This document shows, in pieces, positions 11,986-22,930 of a stretch of 64,000 nucleotides of DNA. Made by a program: the position numbers and the translations under genes. The notes under the pieces were generated by a model. It searched no databases. It worked only from the letters and a program-made list of their open reading frames with translations, and was not told where the DNA came from. This DNA comes from Mytilus galloprovincialis (lineage: Eukaryota > Mollusca > Bivalvia > Mytilida > Mytilidae): the NCBI RefSeq assembly GCF_965363235.1, contig NC_134843.1, positions 94,955,795 to 95,019,794 on the forward strand, written 5' to 3'. Every line of letters begins with the position of its first letter. Position 1 is the stretch's first letter.

Positions 11986-13366
11986 CTATACCGTTAGAAT
12001 AAACAACGTTTGTTGCCATACTATTAAAAAATACAACTGTTTTGTCATACCGTTGAAATATACAACTCTTGATGTCATAATGTTAAAATATATAACTCTT
12101 GTTGCCATATCGTAAAAATATACAACTCTTGTTGCAATACCGTTACAATATACAACTCTTGTTGTCATACCGTGAACATGTACCTTGAACTATAATGGTT
12201 TACTTTACTATAAATTGTGACTAGGATGGAGAGTTGTCTCATTGGCACTCATAACCTGTATATATCTACTAACTATTTTGGCCATACCATAACAATATAC
12301 AACTTTTGTTGTTATACTATTACATTATACAACTCTTGTTGCTATATCGTTACACGGTACAACTCTTGTTATCATACCATTATAGTGAACAACCCTTGTT
12401 GCCATACCGTTACAAGATACAACTCTTGTTGTCATACCGTTAAATATATAACTCTCATTGTCATACCGTGTTAATATACAAGTGTTTAGCCATACCGTAA
12501 CAATATACAACTCTTGTTGTCATACCGTTAAAATATACAACTCTTGTTGTCATACTGTTAAAATATACAACTCTTGTTGTCATACCGTTAAAATATATCA
12601 CTCGTGTTGCGACTCTGTTAAAATATACAACTCTTGATGTCATATCGTTACAATATACAACTCTCGTTGAAGTACCGTTACAATATACAACTCTTGTTGT
12701 CATACCGCTGCAATATACAACTCTAGTTGTCATCGTTAAAATATAAAACTCTTGTTGTCATGCCGTTACAATATACAACTATTGTTGCCTTACCGTTAAA
12801 TAATACAACTTGTGTTGCCATACCGTCAAAGTATACAAATCTTGTTGTCATACCGTTAAAATATACAACTCTTGTTCTCATACCGTTAAAATATACAACT
12901 TTTGTTGCTTTACCGTTACAATATACAACTCGTGTTGTCTTACCGTTACAATATACAACTCTTGTTGTCACTCCGTTAAAATATACAACTCTTGTTGCCA
13001 TACTGTTACAATATACAACTCTTGTTGTCATACAGTTATAAGTTACAACTCTTGTTGTCATACCGTTAAATATACAACTCTCATAGTCATACCGTGTTAA
13101 TATACAAGTCTTGTTGTCATACCGTTACACATACAACTATTGTTGTCATACCGTTACAATATACAATTCTCGTTGTCATACCGTTACAATATACAATTCT
13201 TGTTGTCATACCGTTACACTATATAACTGTTGTTGTCATTTAGTTAAAGTTTACAACTTTTGTTGTCATACCGTTAAAATATTAGTTTTCATTCTGTTAA
13301 AATAAACAACACTCGGTCTCATACTGTTGACATATACAACTCTAATTGCCATACCGTTAAATTGTT
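11986..13366. repeat. 30-bp minisatellite, about 42 copies
   Basis: A 30-base unit, plus-strand wording ATATACAACTCTTGTTGTCA followed by TACCGTTAAA, runs through this interval with point changes between copies. About 110 bases at 12175-12287 are foreign and include a reversed piece of repeat G. Because 30 is divisible by 3, several frames stay open across it and give 10-residue repeats such as MTTRVVYFNG on the minus strand. I regard these as a by-product of the period. The array lies between receptor genes A1 and B1 and ends where homology with the other B-gene upstream regions begins. Confidence 0.9.
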
Positions 13367-13953
13367 AAATTCTTATCTGGCTAACATGAAGTGCTTATAA
13401 AAATATTAAATATAATAGTAAAGCAAAACATATGCATACAGACGATAAACAATATTTTCTATCCTAATAATACACGTTGGTTTTATTGCATAGTAAGCTT
13501 TTAATTAGTGATGTGGACATTTTTAAAAGCTTTGATATACAAAAATAAAAATGAAGTCGACCTATGAGAATCTAGTATCCGTGATGATTTGATAATCCTG
13601 GTTTTGTTAGATTTTAATGTTTTCAAATGTAATTTAAATGTTACTTATTTATCATAATGACTACAGATAAAACTGAGATTCAGGAATACATTTACGACTG
13701 TTATTGTAATTGGTTTTAGTACAGTTCAGTAAACTTGTTATTTATTATTATATCAATTTTGTTTAAATCGTCGTTATCCTTATTTTATGAGCTATTTATA
13801 TACTTTATGTATCTGTAACAGATTAAAGTTTTTATTGGCTAAAAAAAAGTAATTCAGTCGTTCAGCTTTTTATATAAATATATCTGCTCATTTTAAAGGG
13901 ACCAAGATAACATCTGGTATCCCATCTGATATATTTGAAGGAAACGGTTCAGA
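13367..13953 (+). promoter_or_regulatory. Conserved upstream region of B1
   Basis: Matches the regions upstream of psi-B2 (20583-21149) and B3 (36450-36950 and on). Shared pieces include TATTTATCATAAT, AGTATCCGT and the start context AAACGGTTCAGAATG. All three B genes have an AG followed by GAAAC just before the start, so a splice acceptor in the 5' leader is possible. Confidence 0.5.
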
Positions 13954-15813
13954 ATGAATAATGCTATCACAATTTCAAATATGTATCCGTTGCTTGGACT
14001 TGGATTTGCACTACACATCTGTTCCGTTACAACAGAAAGGAGTATTGAGTTGGTGGCAACAGAAGAACGGACAAATAGTTCCATAGATACATTTACCAAT
14101 TTTTCTTATGTTATGAATGAGTTTGAAAGCCTTGAGAACTGGAGTAGGCTATGTAATATATCACAAACTGGTCACATTGACTTTGATATTGTGTGTATCG
14201 TTGAGGGTAACTCCAGTATAAAGTTATCAGAATTTAGAAATTTTACGAATCATGTATCGTCACACATCCGATTTGACTTATCCGTTATTTGTAAAGATGG
14301 TATCATTCACTTTCCTTGGCCGTTCAGAGCAGACAAACTACATAGAATCTTCATCAAAGACTGTAGAATTAAAGATTACAGAACTGATTTCAAGAATTCG
14401 TTAATAAACAGCATTCCCGACACAATAAAACATTTACAAATGGACAACGTCACTATTATTCTAAGGATTGGAGAATTATACGACTCATTGTCAAAAGCTA
14501 ACTCGCCTATAACAAGAGCTGCAGAATGTGGACCTGAAAATGCTTTCTCTATTATTCTAAGGGGAACAACGGCGAACATTGAAGATATGCACAACTATTT
14601 TATGTTTGACCTCGAAACTGCAATCGAGCAATATAATCATTATTTTAACATTCAGAAGAGAACCTGTTTGTACAACAACCTTGAAGTTTATGAAATTAGT
14701 GGAATGAAAGATTTAGAAAAAAATGTGGTTAATAAGATTATTCATACAGACGTTGCAGAAAATCTTAAAATATTGAATTTTTCTGGTAACGGGATATTTG
14801 ACACTATCTATAAATTACAAGGCTGGCGACTACGATTCCCAGTGATGGAATATATAGACTTTTCCAATAATAACATTAAAGTTATTCCAATGATACGAGA
14901 TTACGGAATGACTGTGAAAAAGACAAAATCAGTAGGATTAATAGATATTAGGCGTAATAATATTACTTCATTAACAAAAGGTATGATAGACTCGTTCTCA
15001 ACTCACAAATTTGTTAAAGTCGACATCAGTGAAAATCCTTTCTTATGTGATTGTGGAATAATTGAAGTAATGGAATATTTATCTGCAAAGACTATGCCAA
15101 CAGCTTATGATTACCTCAGAACTCTAAAGTGTGGAAATCCCTCAAAAGTCCGTGGACGTCAGATGATAACTCTGTTGTCGACAGAACTAAACTGTAATCA
15201 GGAAACGGTCATCAATTTTCCAGTCGTCGTTATGGGCATCATAACAATTACATTGTTCGTCATAACTTTTTTGACAATATATTTCAGAAATAAGATCAAA
15301 GTAATTTTGTTTACTCGACTCAATATAAACTTACCATGTGAATTCAGAAATGCCACACACGAAGAGAAAGAATATGATGCATTTATCGCCTACAGCGAGA
15401 AAGATGTTGACTGGGTTATACATACAGCTTTACCAAAGTTGGAGTCAGAAGACGCTGGGAGAGCATGTCGACTCTGTCTTCATCATAGAGATTTTATAGT
15501 TGGTAATACTATAGCGGATAACATATTTAACAGTGTTGAAAACAGCTTTCACACCATCTTACTTATATCCAATGATTTCTTGAAGAGTGAATGGTGTATG
15601 ATGGAGTTCAGAACGGCTTTGAGGAAAAGTTTACAGGATGAAGATCGACATTTAATAATTGTGTTGAAGGGTAATATAACTGTAGATAATATTGATCCTG
15701 ATTTGAAAAATTGTCTCAATTCTCAAACCTATCTTAAGATTGGAGATGTGTTATTTTGGGATAAACTGAAATATGGGATATCATTTAGACACAAGAAAAG
15801 TCAAAACAATTAA
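13954..15813 (+). CDS. Short Toll-like receptor with TIR domain (B1)
   Basis: An intact intronless frame of 619 codons for a Toll-like receptor. A hydrophobic signal lies near residues 11-28. The ectodomain of about 390 residues has many NxS/T sites, a Cys-rich N-terminal half, and LRRs at about 271-365 (LKILNFSGNGIF, MEYIDFSNNNIKVIP, LIDIRRNNITSL). An LRRCT follows (NPFLCDCGII, ending ELNC near 414). The membrane span is at about 419-444 and the TIR domain at about 473-612. TIR box 1 is YDAFIAYS (474-481), box 2 LCLHHRDFIVG (507-517) and box 3 FW (601-602). In box 2 the usual Pro before Gly is Val. The ectodomain is much shorter than in typical TLRs. Family role: ligand sensing and signalling through TIR adaptors; the ligand is unknown. 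Its homologues are psi-B2 and B3. Confidence 0.93.
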   Translation: MNNAITISNMYPLLGLGFALHICSVTTERSIELVATEERTNSSIDTFTNFSYVMNEFESLENWSRLCNISQTGHIDFDIVCIVEGNSSIKLSEFRNFTNHVSSHIRFDLSVICKDGIIHFPWPFRADKLHRIFIKDCRIKDYRTDFKNSLINSIPDTIKHLQMDNVTIILRIGELYDSLSKANSPITRAAECGPENAFSIILRGTTANIEDMHNYFMFDLETAIEQYNHYFNIQKRTCLYNNLEVYEISGMKDLEKNVVNKIIHTDVAENLKILNFSGNGIFDTIYKLQGWRLRFPVMEYIDFSNNNIKVIPMIRDYGMTVKKTKSVGLIDIRRNNITSLTKGMIDSFSTHKFVKVDISENPFLCDCGIIEVMEYLSAKTMPTAYDYLRTLKCGNPSKVRGRQMITLLSTELNCNQETVINFPVVVMGIITITLFVITFLTIYFRNKIKVILFTRLNINLPCEFRNATHEEKEYDAFIAYSEKDVDWVIHTALPKLESEDAGRACRLCLHHRDFIVGNTIADNIFNSVENSFHTILLISNDFLKSEWCMMEFRTALRKSLQDEDRHLIIVLKGNITVDNIDPDLKNCLNSQTYLKIGDVLFWDKLKYGISFRHKKSQNN

Positions 15814-15989
15814 CAAAACGGACATTCTGTGTTTGTACATATAACTAAATGCACGTGTTAGTATGTTAGTGTGAATGAGTGTCTATTTGTAGGTTTTTGA
15901 TCAATTTTTAATCAAGTTATTTATGCATTCAAATATAGTCAATGACTTTCTAATTTAGAATGGTTAAAGAAAATGATATTAAATAGTTG

Positions 15990-15996
15990 TTTATAT

Positions 15997-16050
<54 letters not shown>
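15990..16050. repeat. (TA)n microsatellite
   Basis: Nearly pure TA run just downstream of B1. Confidence 0.9.
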
Positions 16051-16051
<1 letters not shown>

Positions 16052-16204
16052 TAATTTTGGATGTAACGCGTTCTGATTGGCTGAAGTTATTTTGTTAACA
16101 GCCCATAGACATAATTTAGTCATGTGACCAGGACGTCATCAACGTTTTCCCATGGTTTTCTACGGTTTAAAATGGAATTTAGAATTAAATTATAAGAAAT
16201 GACT

Positions 16205-16335
16205 GTAATATTTTTTCTGTCAATTCGAAATAACATAAAAAATGTGATGCACACTGTTAAATAACCCGCTACGCGCGTTATTCAGTGTGCACCAAATTTT
16301 TTATGTTATGTCTTCATAGACAGAAAAAATATTAC
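16205..16335. repeat. Long imperfect palindrome
   Basis: The outer arms GTAATATTTTTTCTGTC and GACAGAAAAAATATTAC are exact reverse complements. Inner arms around TAACATAAAAAATGTG and GCACACTG/CAGTGTGC also pair, leaving a core near AATAACCCGC...GCGTTATT. It can form a stem-loop or cruciform of about 130 bases and abuts the retrozyme repeat at 16336. Confidence 0.8.
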
Positions 16336-16385
16336 TCAATGCTCTTCAACTTTGTATTTGTTTGGTTTTGCAACTATTTTGATCT

Positions 16386-16432
16386 GATCGTCACTGATGA
16401 GTCTTATGTAGACGAAACGCACGTCTGGCGTA
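16386..16432 (+). ncRNA. Hammerhead ribozyme, near-intact
   Basis: Has CTGATGA, a GTCT/AGAC stem II, GAAA, and the GTC cleavage site. Stem III reads CGCACG instead of CGCGCG, and stem I is weakened by GATCGTCA. Confidence 0.8.
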
Positions 16433-16728
16433 TAAAATTATAATCCTGGTACTTTTGATAACTATTTACACCACTGGGTCGATGCCACTGCTGGTGGACG
16501 TTTCGTCCCCGAGGGTATCACCAGCCCAGTAGTCAGCATTTCGGTGTTGACATGAATATCAATTATATGGTCATTTTTATACAAAATTTTTGAATTTTTC
16601 GAAAAACTAAGGATTTTCTTACCCCAGGAGTAGATTACCGTAGCCGTATTTGGCACAACTTTTGGGAATTTTGGGTCCTCAATGCTCTTCAACTTTGTAT
16701 TTGTTTGGTTTTTTAACTATTTTGATCT

Positions 16729-16775
16729 GAGCGTCACTGATGAGTCTTATGTAGACGAAACGCGCGTCTGGCGTA
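16729..16775 (+). ncRNA. Hammerhead ribozyme, intact, type I
   Basis: All conserved parts are readable. Stem I pairs GCGTCA with TGGCGT. The CTGATGA box is followed by stem II GTCT/AGAC with a 5-base loop, then GAAA, a minimal stem III CGCGCG, and GTC as the cleavage site. Such very short stem III hammerheads are known from metazoan retroelements and usually act as dimers. Cleavage would fall just after GTC. Confidence 0.9.
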
Positions 16776-16829
16776 TAAAATTATAATCCTGGTACTTTTG
16801 ATAACTATTTACATTCATTCCTTAAAAAA

Positions 16830-16925
16830 AACGAAGATGTGATATCATTACCAATGAGACAACTCTCCACAAGGTCCCGAAATGACAAATGTAAAACAAT
16901 TCAAACGAAAAAAATAACTAGTTTA
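16830..16925 (+). repeat. Family G fragment
   Basis: The block GAAGATGTGATATCATTACC with CAATGAGACAACTCTCCACA matches 34125-34380 and parts of 11338-11400. Non-coding. Confidence 0.55.
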
Positions 16926-18060
16926 GTTTTTTTTAATTTCTTCATCATTATGTCAAACTGGAAAATAAATAGTTGTCTTCAAATTTAAAATGATCTGTTA
17001 TTAAGATCTTCAAAAGGATTGAATCATTATGTTCATTAGAATAAAGCGAATCAATTCTCCCGGGGGGGGGGGGGGAACACATACATGTTTTCTAAAAATA
17101 TCTAATTTGTTGTTTGATACCAATAACAAATTGAAAACAAGTTGAAAATCCCATTGAAGCAGTAGACAATGTTAAAAGTTGTTTAGCATATACAAAAGTG
17201 GACGAAATACATTAAGCATGGAAAGAAATGAATAAAAGTACATTCCTCATAAAATGATTTAAAACATAAACATAAGTTGTCTATGATTCATTCTATAGAA
17301 CGGATTGTTATGTTTACAAATTCCTACAAATATTTAGAGTATCAAGTAAATAAAGCTTTCAAACTCTTATTATAGTACATGTTCATTAATTGCCTTTATC
17401 TGACAATGCCAGTCTGTAACTTTTGAAAGACAAACTTAAAATTTATAAACAAAAGGGAGCTCCGTGCCATCAATCGTAAAAGCAATGTGAAGTTCGAACA
17501 AAATCAATTTACAAATACAAGAGTCAGCTCTGTTAACTTATGACTTCTCCATGGATGCTGCTTTGTAAAGTTAAAGCTAATAATTGGAAATTGAAGTAAT
17601 TTCTATTGTCTTTAAGTACGTGCCTGTCTCAGAGAAGTTCATGCAAAGTCATCCAGAAGCAAGGTTACAAGATCATATTCCCATTCTGTTACAAGGAAGG
17701 TCATATAATGATTTCAGAAAAAATATCATGGTTCACAGAACATTAAAATTTGATAGCAAATTGGGATATGTCTTATGGGGTCACTCAGTCAGGACACATC
17801 TTTTGGTTTACAAATACATGCAAAATATACATATATGTTAGTACAATATTAATGTACATGTCTGGTTGAAAATGCATGTGGTGATTTGACATTGATGGCC
17901 CATTCTAAATGAAATAAACACAATGTAGCTATCTATATAAATGTAGTCTACTAACACTCATTTTGATAAATAGAAATACTGCAGTGTTTGTTACAAATGG
18001 TAAACAAATGGTGAGGCATGATTTGAATACTTTTTTGTATATGCATTAATAAAAATATTG
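16926..18060. other. No gene seen
   Basis: AT-rich, with a G run at about 17061-17074. A short open frame at 17584-17841 shows no recognisable domain. Confidence 0.4.
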
Positions 18061-18163
18061 CAGCCTTTTTTGTAGGCTACAGAAATAAAACAGAGATCTT
18101 GTTGACATATGTGTGAGTAAGGCAAAAAAAGAAAATGAATTACAATTCTCCCATTTTCATTTA

Positions 18164-18319
18164 TATATGGTTAAATTCTAGAGTTATCCTTGATCCAATC
18201 GGCACTAACTATCTGGTATTTAACCACACCTCTTACAAACAGTTGGGTTGGCACCACGGTCTGCTTTGGCTTTACTTCTATCAATGTGGTCTGGATATGT
18301 ACACTGTACGTTCCCTCAT
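18164..18319 (-). other. Possible isolated exon, function unknown
   Basis: On the minus strand a good acceptor (TTGAATTGCAG) precedes an open stretch of about 50 codons. It begins DEGTYSVHIQTTL, if the G of the first codon comes from an upstream exon, and runs through VKYQIVSADWIKDN to a stop. DEGTYSV recalls the end of an Ig-like domain, but no further domain or neighbouring exon was found. It could be an exon fragment or chance. Confidence 0.2.
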
Positions 18320-18427
18320 CTGCAATTCAAAACAAGTTCTGCCTGATGGGATTCACAGATGTTGAGGACCAACGATGTTTTGTCAATTGTAAACATTCCA
18401 CTTCGGAACATTCAAGGTTCTCAAATG

Positions 18428-18680
18428 GCTTTCTTGGAATTCTTTCTGAGGACTTAAGACCAATCAAATGTCTTTCTGTACCCCCTTTCACACTCAAAAA
18501 TGTGTATATGACTTTTCTAGAATTGTGTCTGAGGACCTAAGACCAATCAAATGTCTTTCTGTATTCCTTTCACACTAAAAAAAAATGGGTACATGGCTTT
18601 GCTGGAATTGTTTCTGAGGACGTAAGACCAATCAAATGTCTTTCTGTACTCCTTTCACACTCAAAAATGTGTACATGAGG
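18428..18680. repeat. Tandem repeat, about 3 units of about 100 bases
   Basis: AAGACCAATCAAATGTCTTT occurs three times (near 18459, 18540 and 18626), each with TCTGAGGAC before it and CTTTCACACT after it. Spacing is irregular (about 81 and 86 bases). Confidence 0.7.
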
Positions 18681-18699
18681 GTCCCAATTGTTGCATGGT

Positions 18700-19385
18700 A
18701 CAGTTGAAAATTTATCAAAATCACACACTCTTGCTGGATTTGCTTTCATAATTCTAACAAATCAGTTTTACATCGTCATTGCATTGAGACAGGCATTTTC
18801 TTATGTGAAAAATGATGGATTGAACCCGGTTCTTCAAGCTAGCTAACCGTCTTGTATGACTGTAAATGTTTGAAGCTTATACAGTTTGGCATGAGATCCC
18901 AACACCAGGTTAAAATATACTCCGTATATTATTTTGACATATCAAGATGTATTTTTCCTATCTTTTTATGTTTTTTTTTGGTCACCAAATATATTTGAAA
19001 GTATTATCTGTCGCACTCACAAAAAACACAGTTTAAAGGCCAAACAAAATACAGAGTTGGAGAGTATTGAAGACAGAATGTTTAAAAAAAATCCTAAATC
19101 TTGTTAAAGGTTATATCAGCGTAAAACTTAGTCATTCTTATTATCATGATATTTTTTTATCAGTTCTTCTACACATTTTAACCACATCATGAAAGTTCAT
19201 GTCAGCACTGAACCGTTAAATTCTTGCCTGGAACAGGAACAAAAATTGCTATTTTTCCTTGGATGTCATTTTTACCAGATTTCAGTAGTAACTATGGTTG
19301 TTGATAAGTGCATTCCGTATCTTTGAAATATACAATTCAACAGGACAAACAAAATTTAATTTCCCGTTTTTGTTTTTAACTATTT
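18700..19385. other. No gene seen
   Basis: AT-rich sequence without a supported frame or a repeat I recognise. Confidence 0.4.
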
Positions 19386-19390
19386 GTTTT

Positions 19391-20440
19391 TGTCGAGCCT
19401 GCAACTTTTGTTGCAAAAAGCTCGACATAGGGATGGTGATCTGGCGGCGGCGACAGCGGCGTTACCTAACTTCTTAAAAGCTTTATATTTTAGAAGGTGG
19501 AAGACCTGGATGCTTCATACTTTGTATATAGATGCCTCGTGTCCCGAACTTTCTGTCAGTCACATGTCCACATAACTATATTTGGTATGTACGTACCTTG
19601 CAAGGTCCTTATGCCCGTCAGACAGTTTTCACTTGACCTCGACTTAATTTTATGGATCACTAAACAAGGTTACGTTTTGGTGGTCAAGTCCATATCTCAG
19701 ATACTATAAGCAATAGGTCTTGCATATTCGGTGTATGGAAGGATTGTAAGGTGTACATGTCCAACTGGCAGGTGTCATCTGACCTTGACCTCATTTTCAT
19801 GGTTCAGTGGTTATAGTTTTTGAGTTTTGGTCTATTTTTTTTCTAATACTCTATGCAATAGGTCAACTATATTTGGTGTATGGAAATATTTTATGAACTA
19901 TATGTCAGTCGCGCAGGTTTTGTTTTGGTCTGTTTTTCTTATACTTTATGCAATAGGTCTACTATATTTGGTGTATGGAATGATTGTAAGGTGTACATGT
20001 CTAGCTGACAGAGGTCATCTGACCTTGACCTCTATTTCATGGTTCAGTGGTCAAAGTGAAATTTTTGAGTTTTGGTCTATTTTTTTTCTAATACTTTATG
20101 CAATAGGTCAACTATATTTGGTATATGTCAGTCGCGCAGGTTTTATTTGATCTTGACCTCATTTTCACGATTCATTGCACAGTGTTAAGTATTTGTGTTT
20201 TGGTCTGTTTTTCTTAATTTATAAGCAATAAGTCAACTATATTTGTTGCATGGAAGACTTGTTAGCTGTACATGTCTGCCTGGCATGGTTCATCTGACCT
20301 TGACCTCATTTTCATGGTTCATTGATCAATGTTTAGTTTTCTTGGTTAATGGTTTATTATATTTAGGACTATCAACATAATATCAATGATTAGTAAATAA
20401 GGCGAGACATTTCAGCGTGTGCACTCTTGTGTTTTTTTTT
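19391..20440 (+). repeat. Family C element, second copy
   Basis: Same start hairpin (CTGCAAC/GTTGCAA within GTCGAGC...GCTCGAC), CGGCGG run, and internal units with GCAATAGGTC and CATCTGACCTTGACCTC. It ends near GCGAGACATTTCAGCGTGTG. Direct orientation relative to the copy at 3103. Class as for that copy. Confidence 0.65.
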
Positions 20441-20582
20441 GTACAGTATTCTGCAAACCTGCTAACGTGTTTCTTATAGCATCTCAGGATGATACGGAAT
20501 TATTAAAAATCAATGAAAACTGGAGACAAATCTGGGCTGCAAGCTTCATTTATTGACAATTCAGAAAATATGTTACCGCAAT

Positions 20583-21149
20583 TTTAAATTCTTCTCTGGT
20601 TGACTGGGTATGCAGATGAAAAATACAATATATAATTGTCTAGTAAAAAATATTTATATAGAACGTAACCATAAATTAGCGTGCAACGAAATACCGTATG
20701 GCGCTAGTGCAAATAAAGCTTCAATTTAGTAATTTAGTGACGAAATAAATGTTTTCTCTGCTATGCAAGGGAAGATGCTCATTTAGAATCTAGTATCCGT
20801 AAAGGTCCAACACAGCCTGTTTAGTTATGTTATGAAGTGTTATTTAAATGTCACCTATTTATCATAATTACTCCAGATAAAACTTATATTGCGGAAAAGA
20901 TTTACGATTTGTTGTGTATTATGTCTTAGTAAATGATAGTACATAGTTCCGTAAACGTTTCATTAAAGTTTGTTTTATTTGTTATTTGTATACTTTACGT
21001 ATCAGTTATGTAGAAAACAAACGAATTTAACTATGAGCATTATATTTGCTGAAAAAAATTAGATTTGTTTTGCTTTTCTAGTTCTGTTGATTTTCTAAGA
21101 TCTAGATCATCCGGTATACTATAAAATATTTTCCAGGAAACAGTTCAGA
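20583..21149 (+). promoter_or_regulatory. Conserved upstream region of psi-B2
   Basis: Shares ATAATTGTCTAG, TATTTATCATAATTA, AAATGATAGTACA and AGTTCCGTAA with the region before B3, and less closely with that before B1. It ends with TTTTCCAGGAAACAGTTCAG just before the ATG. Confidence 0.5.
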
Positions 21150-22930
21150 ATGAAAAACTATCTCACGTTTCTTGATATTAATACTTTGCTTGAACTTGGA
21201 CTTGCATTAGATAACTTTACAGTTAAAAAAGAAAAGAATAATGATTTGGTAGCAACACAACCTCAGATGATTGATTCAGTGGATACAATTGCCCATTTTA
21301 CTTACGTTACGAATGAGTTTGAAAGCCTTGAGAACTGGAGTAGCCAATGTAATATATCACAAACTGGTCATACAGACTTTATCATTGTGTGTATCATTAA
21401 ACGTAATTCCATTATAAAATTATCTGAATTAAGAAATTTTACCAATCAAGTATCATCAAATATCAGATTTGACTTATCCGTCACTTGTGAAGACGGTATC
21501 ATCCACTTTCCCTGGCCGTTCAGAACAGACAATATAAATAAAATTGATATTAAAGGCTGCAAAATTAAGGATTACAAATCCGATTACAAGAATCCATTGA
21601 TAAAAAGAATTCCCGACACAATAAAATATCTATATATGGACAACGTTACAATTATTCAAAGGCTTGTAGAAAAATATGACTCAATACCAAAAGCTAACTC
21701 GTCTATAGCAAGAGCTGCAGAATGCGGACCGGAAAATGCTTTTTCCATTATCAGGAGAAGAATAAAGATTATTTTTGAAGACATGCACAAGTATAACTTA
21801 TTTAATTTCAGCACTGCACTAGAGCAGTATAACCATTTTTTTAACACCCAGAAGAGAATCTGTTTGTACAATAACCTTGAGGTTTTTGAAATAAGTGGAA
21901 TGCAGGATTTGAAAAAAAATTATGTTAATAAGATTCTTCATGCAGATGTTGCAAAAAATCTTAAAATTTTGAATTTTTCTGGTAATGGTATATTTGACTC
22001 TTTTTATAAACTACAAGGATGGCGACTACGATTCCCAGAAATGGACTATATAGACTTTTCCGATAATAACATAACAGTCCTCCCAATAATACGAGATAAC
22101 GGAATAAAATCGAAAAGGACAAAATTAGTAGTTATAATAGATTTACGGCGTAAGAAAATCAATTCATTAACAAAAGGTATGATAGACTAGTTCTCAACAC
22201 ACCAATTTGTTAAAGTCGATATCACTGAAAATCCGTTCTTTTGTGTCTGTGGAATAATTGAAGTAATGGAATATTTATCTGCAAAGACTATGCCAAAAGC
22301 TTATGATTACCTAGAGTCGCTTGAGTGTGAAAATCCCTCAAACGTCCGTGGATGACAGATGATAAGTCTGTCTCCAACAGAACTAAACTGTAACAAGGAA
22401 ACTGTCATCCATTTTCCAGTCGTCGTTATGGATATCATAACAATTACATTGTTCGTCAATATCAACTGTCCATGTAAATTCAGAAATGACATTAACGTAG
22501 AGAAAGACTATGATGCATTTTTGCCTACAGCGGGAAAGATGTTGATTGGGTTATACATACAGCTTTACCGAAGTTTGAGTCAGAGGACGCTGGGAAAGCA
22601 TACAGACTCTGTCTTCATCATAGAGATTTTATAGTTGGTAATACCATAGCTGATAATATATACAACAGTGTTGAAAACAGCTATCACACCATCCTACTTA
22701 TAACCAATGAGTTCTTGAAGAGTAAATGGTGCATGATGGAATTCCGAACGGCTTTGAGGAAAAGTTTACGCGATAAAGGTCGTCATTTGATAATTGTGTT
22801 GAAGGGTAATATAACTGTAGATAATATTGATCCTGATTTGAAAAGTTGTCTCAATTCTCAAACCTATCTTAAAATTGGAGATGTGTTATTTTGGGATAGA
22901 CTGAAATATGTAATATCATTACGACAATGA
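21150..22930 (+). pseudogene. Toll-like receptor pseudogene (psi-B2)
   Basis: Collinear with B1 and B3 from start to stop. The first 346 codons are open (signal, N-terminal region, first LRRs). A TAG at 22188-22190 replaces a Ser codon in the LRR region. A TGA at 22353-22355 replaces an Arg codon in the LRRCT. About 60 bases covering half of the membrane span and the juxtamembrane stretch are missing near 22450. One base is missing in TIR box 1 near 22519. The C-terminal TIR part (22715-22930) is again open and very close to B3. Loss of function appears recent. A truncated secreted ectodomain could still be made from the first 346 codons; nothing shows that it is. Confidence 0.9.

Larger units (their letters stand above)
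16336..16812 (+). repeat. Retrozyme-like repeat with two hammerhead motifs
   Basis: The ribozyme block is present twice, 343 bases apart, around the central CCACTGGGTCGATGCCACTG region. The flanking block CAATGCTCTTCAACTTTG to ATAACTATTTAC is duplicated on both sides, as expected from a dimeric or circular RNA intermediate. This is the best-preserved dimer in the window; the second ribozyme is intact by eye. Confidence 0.8.

Noticed and set aside
12217-13305. Several open frames of 60-112 codons with decapeptide repeats
   Set aside because: They arise from a 30-base unit whose length is a multiple of 3; all frames stay open, and no signal, splice context or start is conserved.
11986-13366. 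Regular 30-bp repeats as a CRISPR array
   Set aside because: The units are directly adjacent with no unique spacers, and the genome is a eukaryote.
16336-16812. Direct repeats around a central block read as a small LTR element
   Set aside because: The repeated part is a hammerhead ribozyme block and the layout fits a tandem dimer of a circular RNA; no primer site, TG...CA ends or target duplication were seen.
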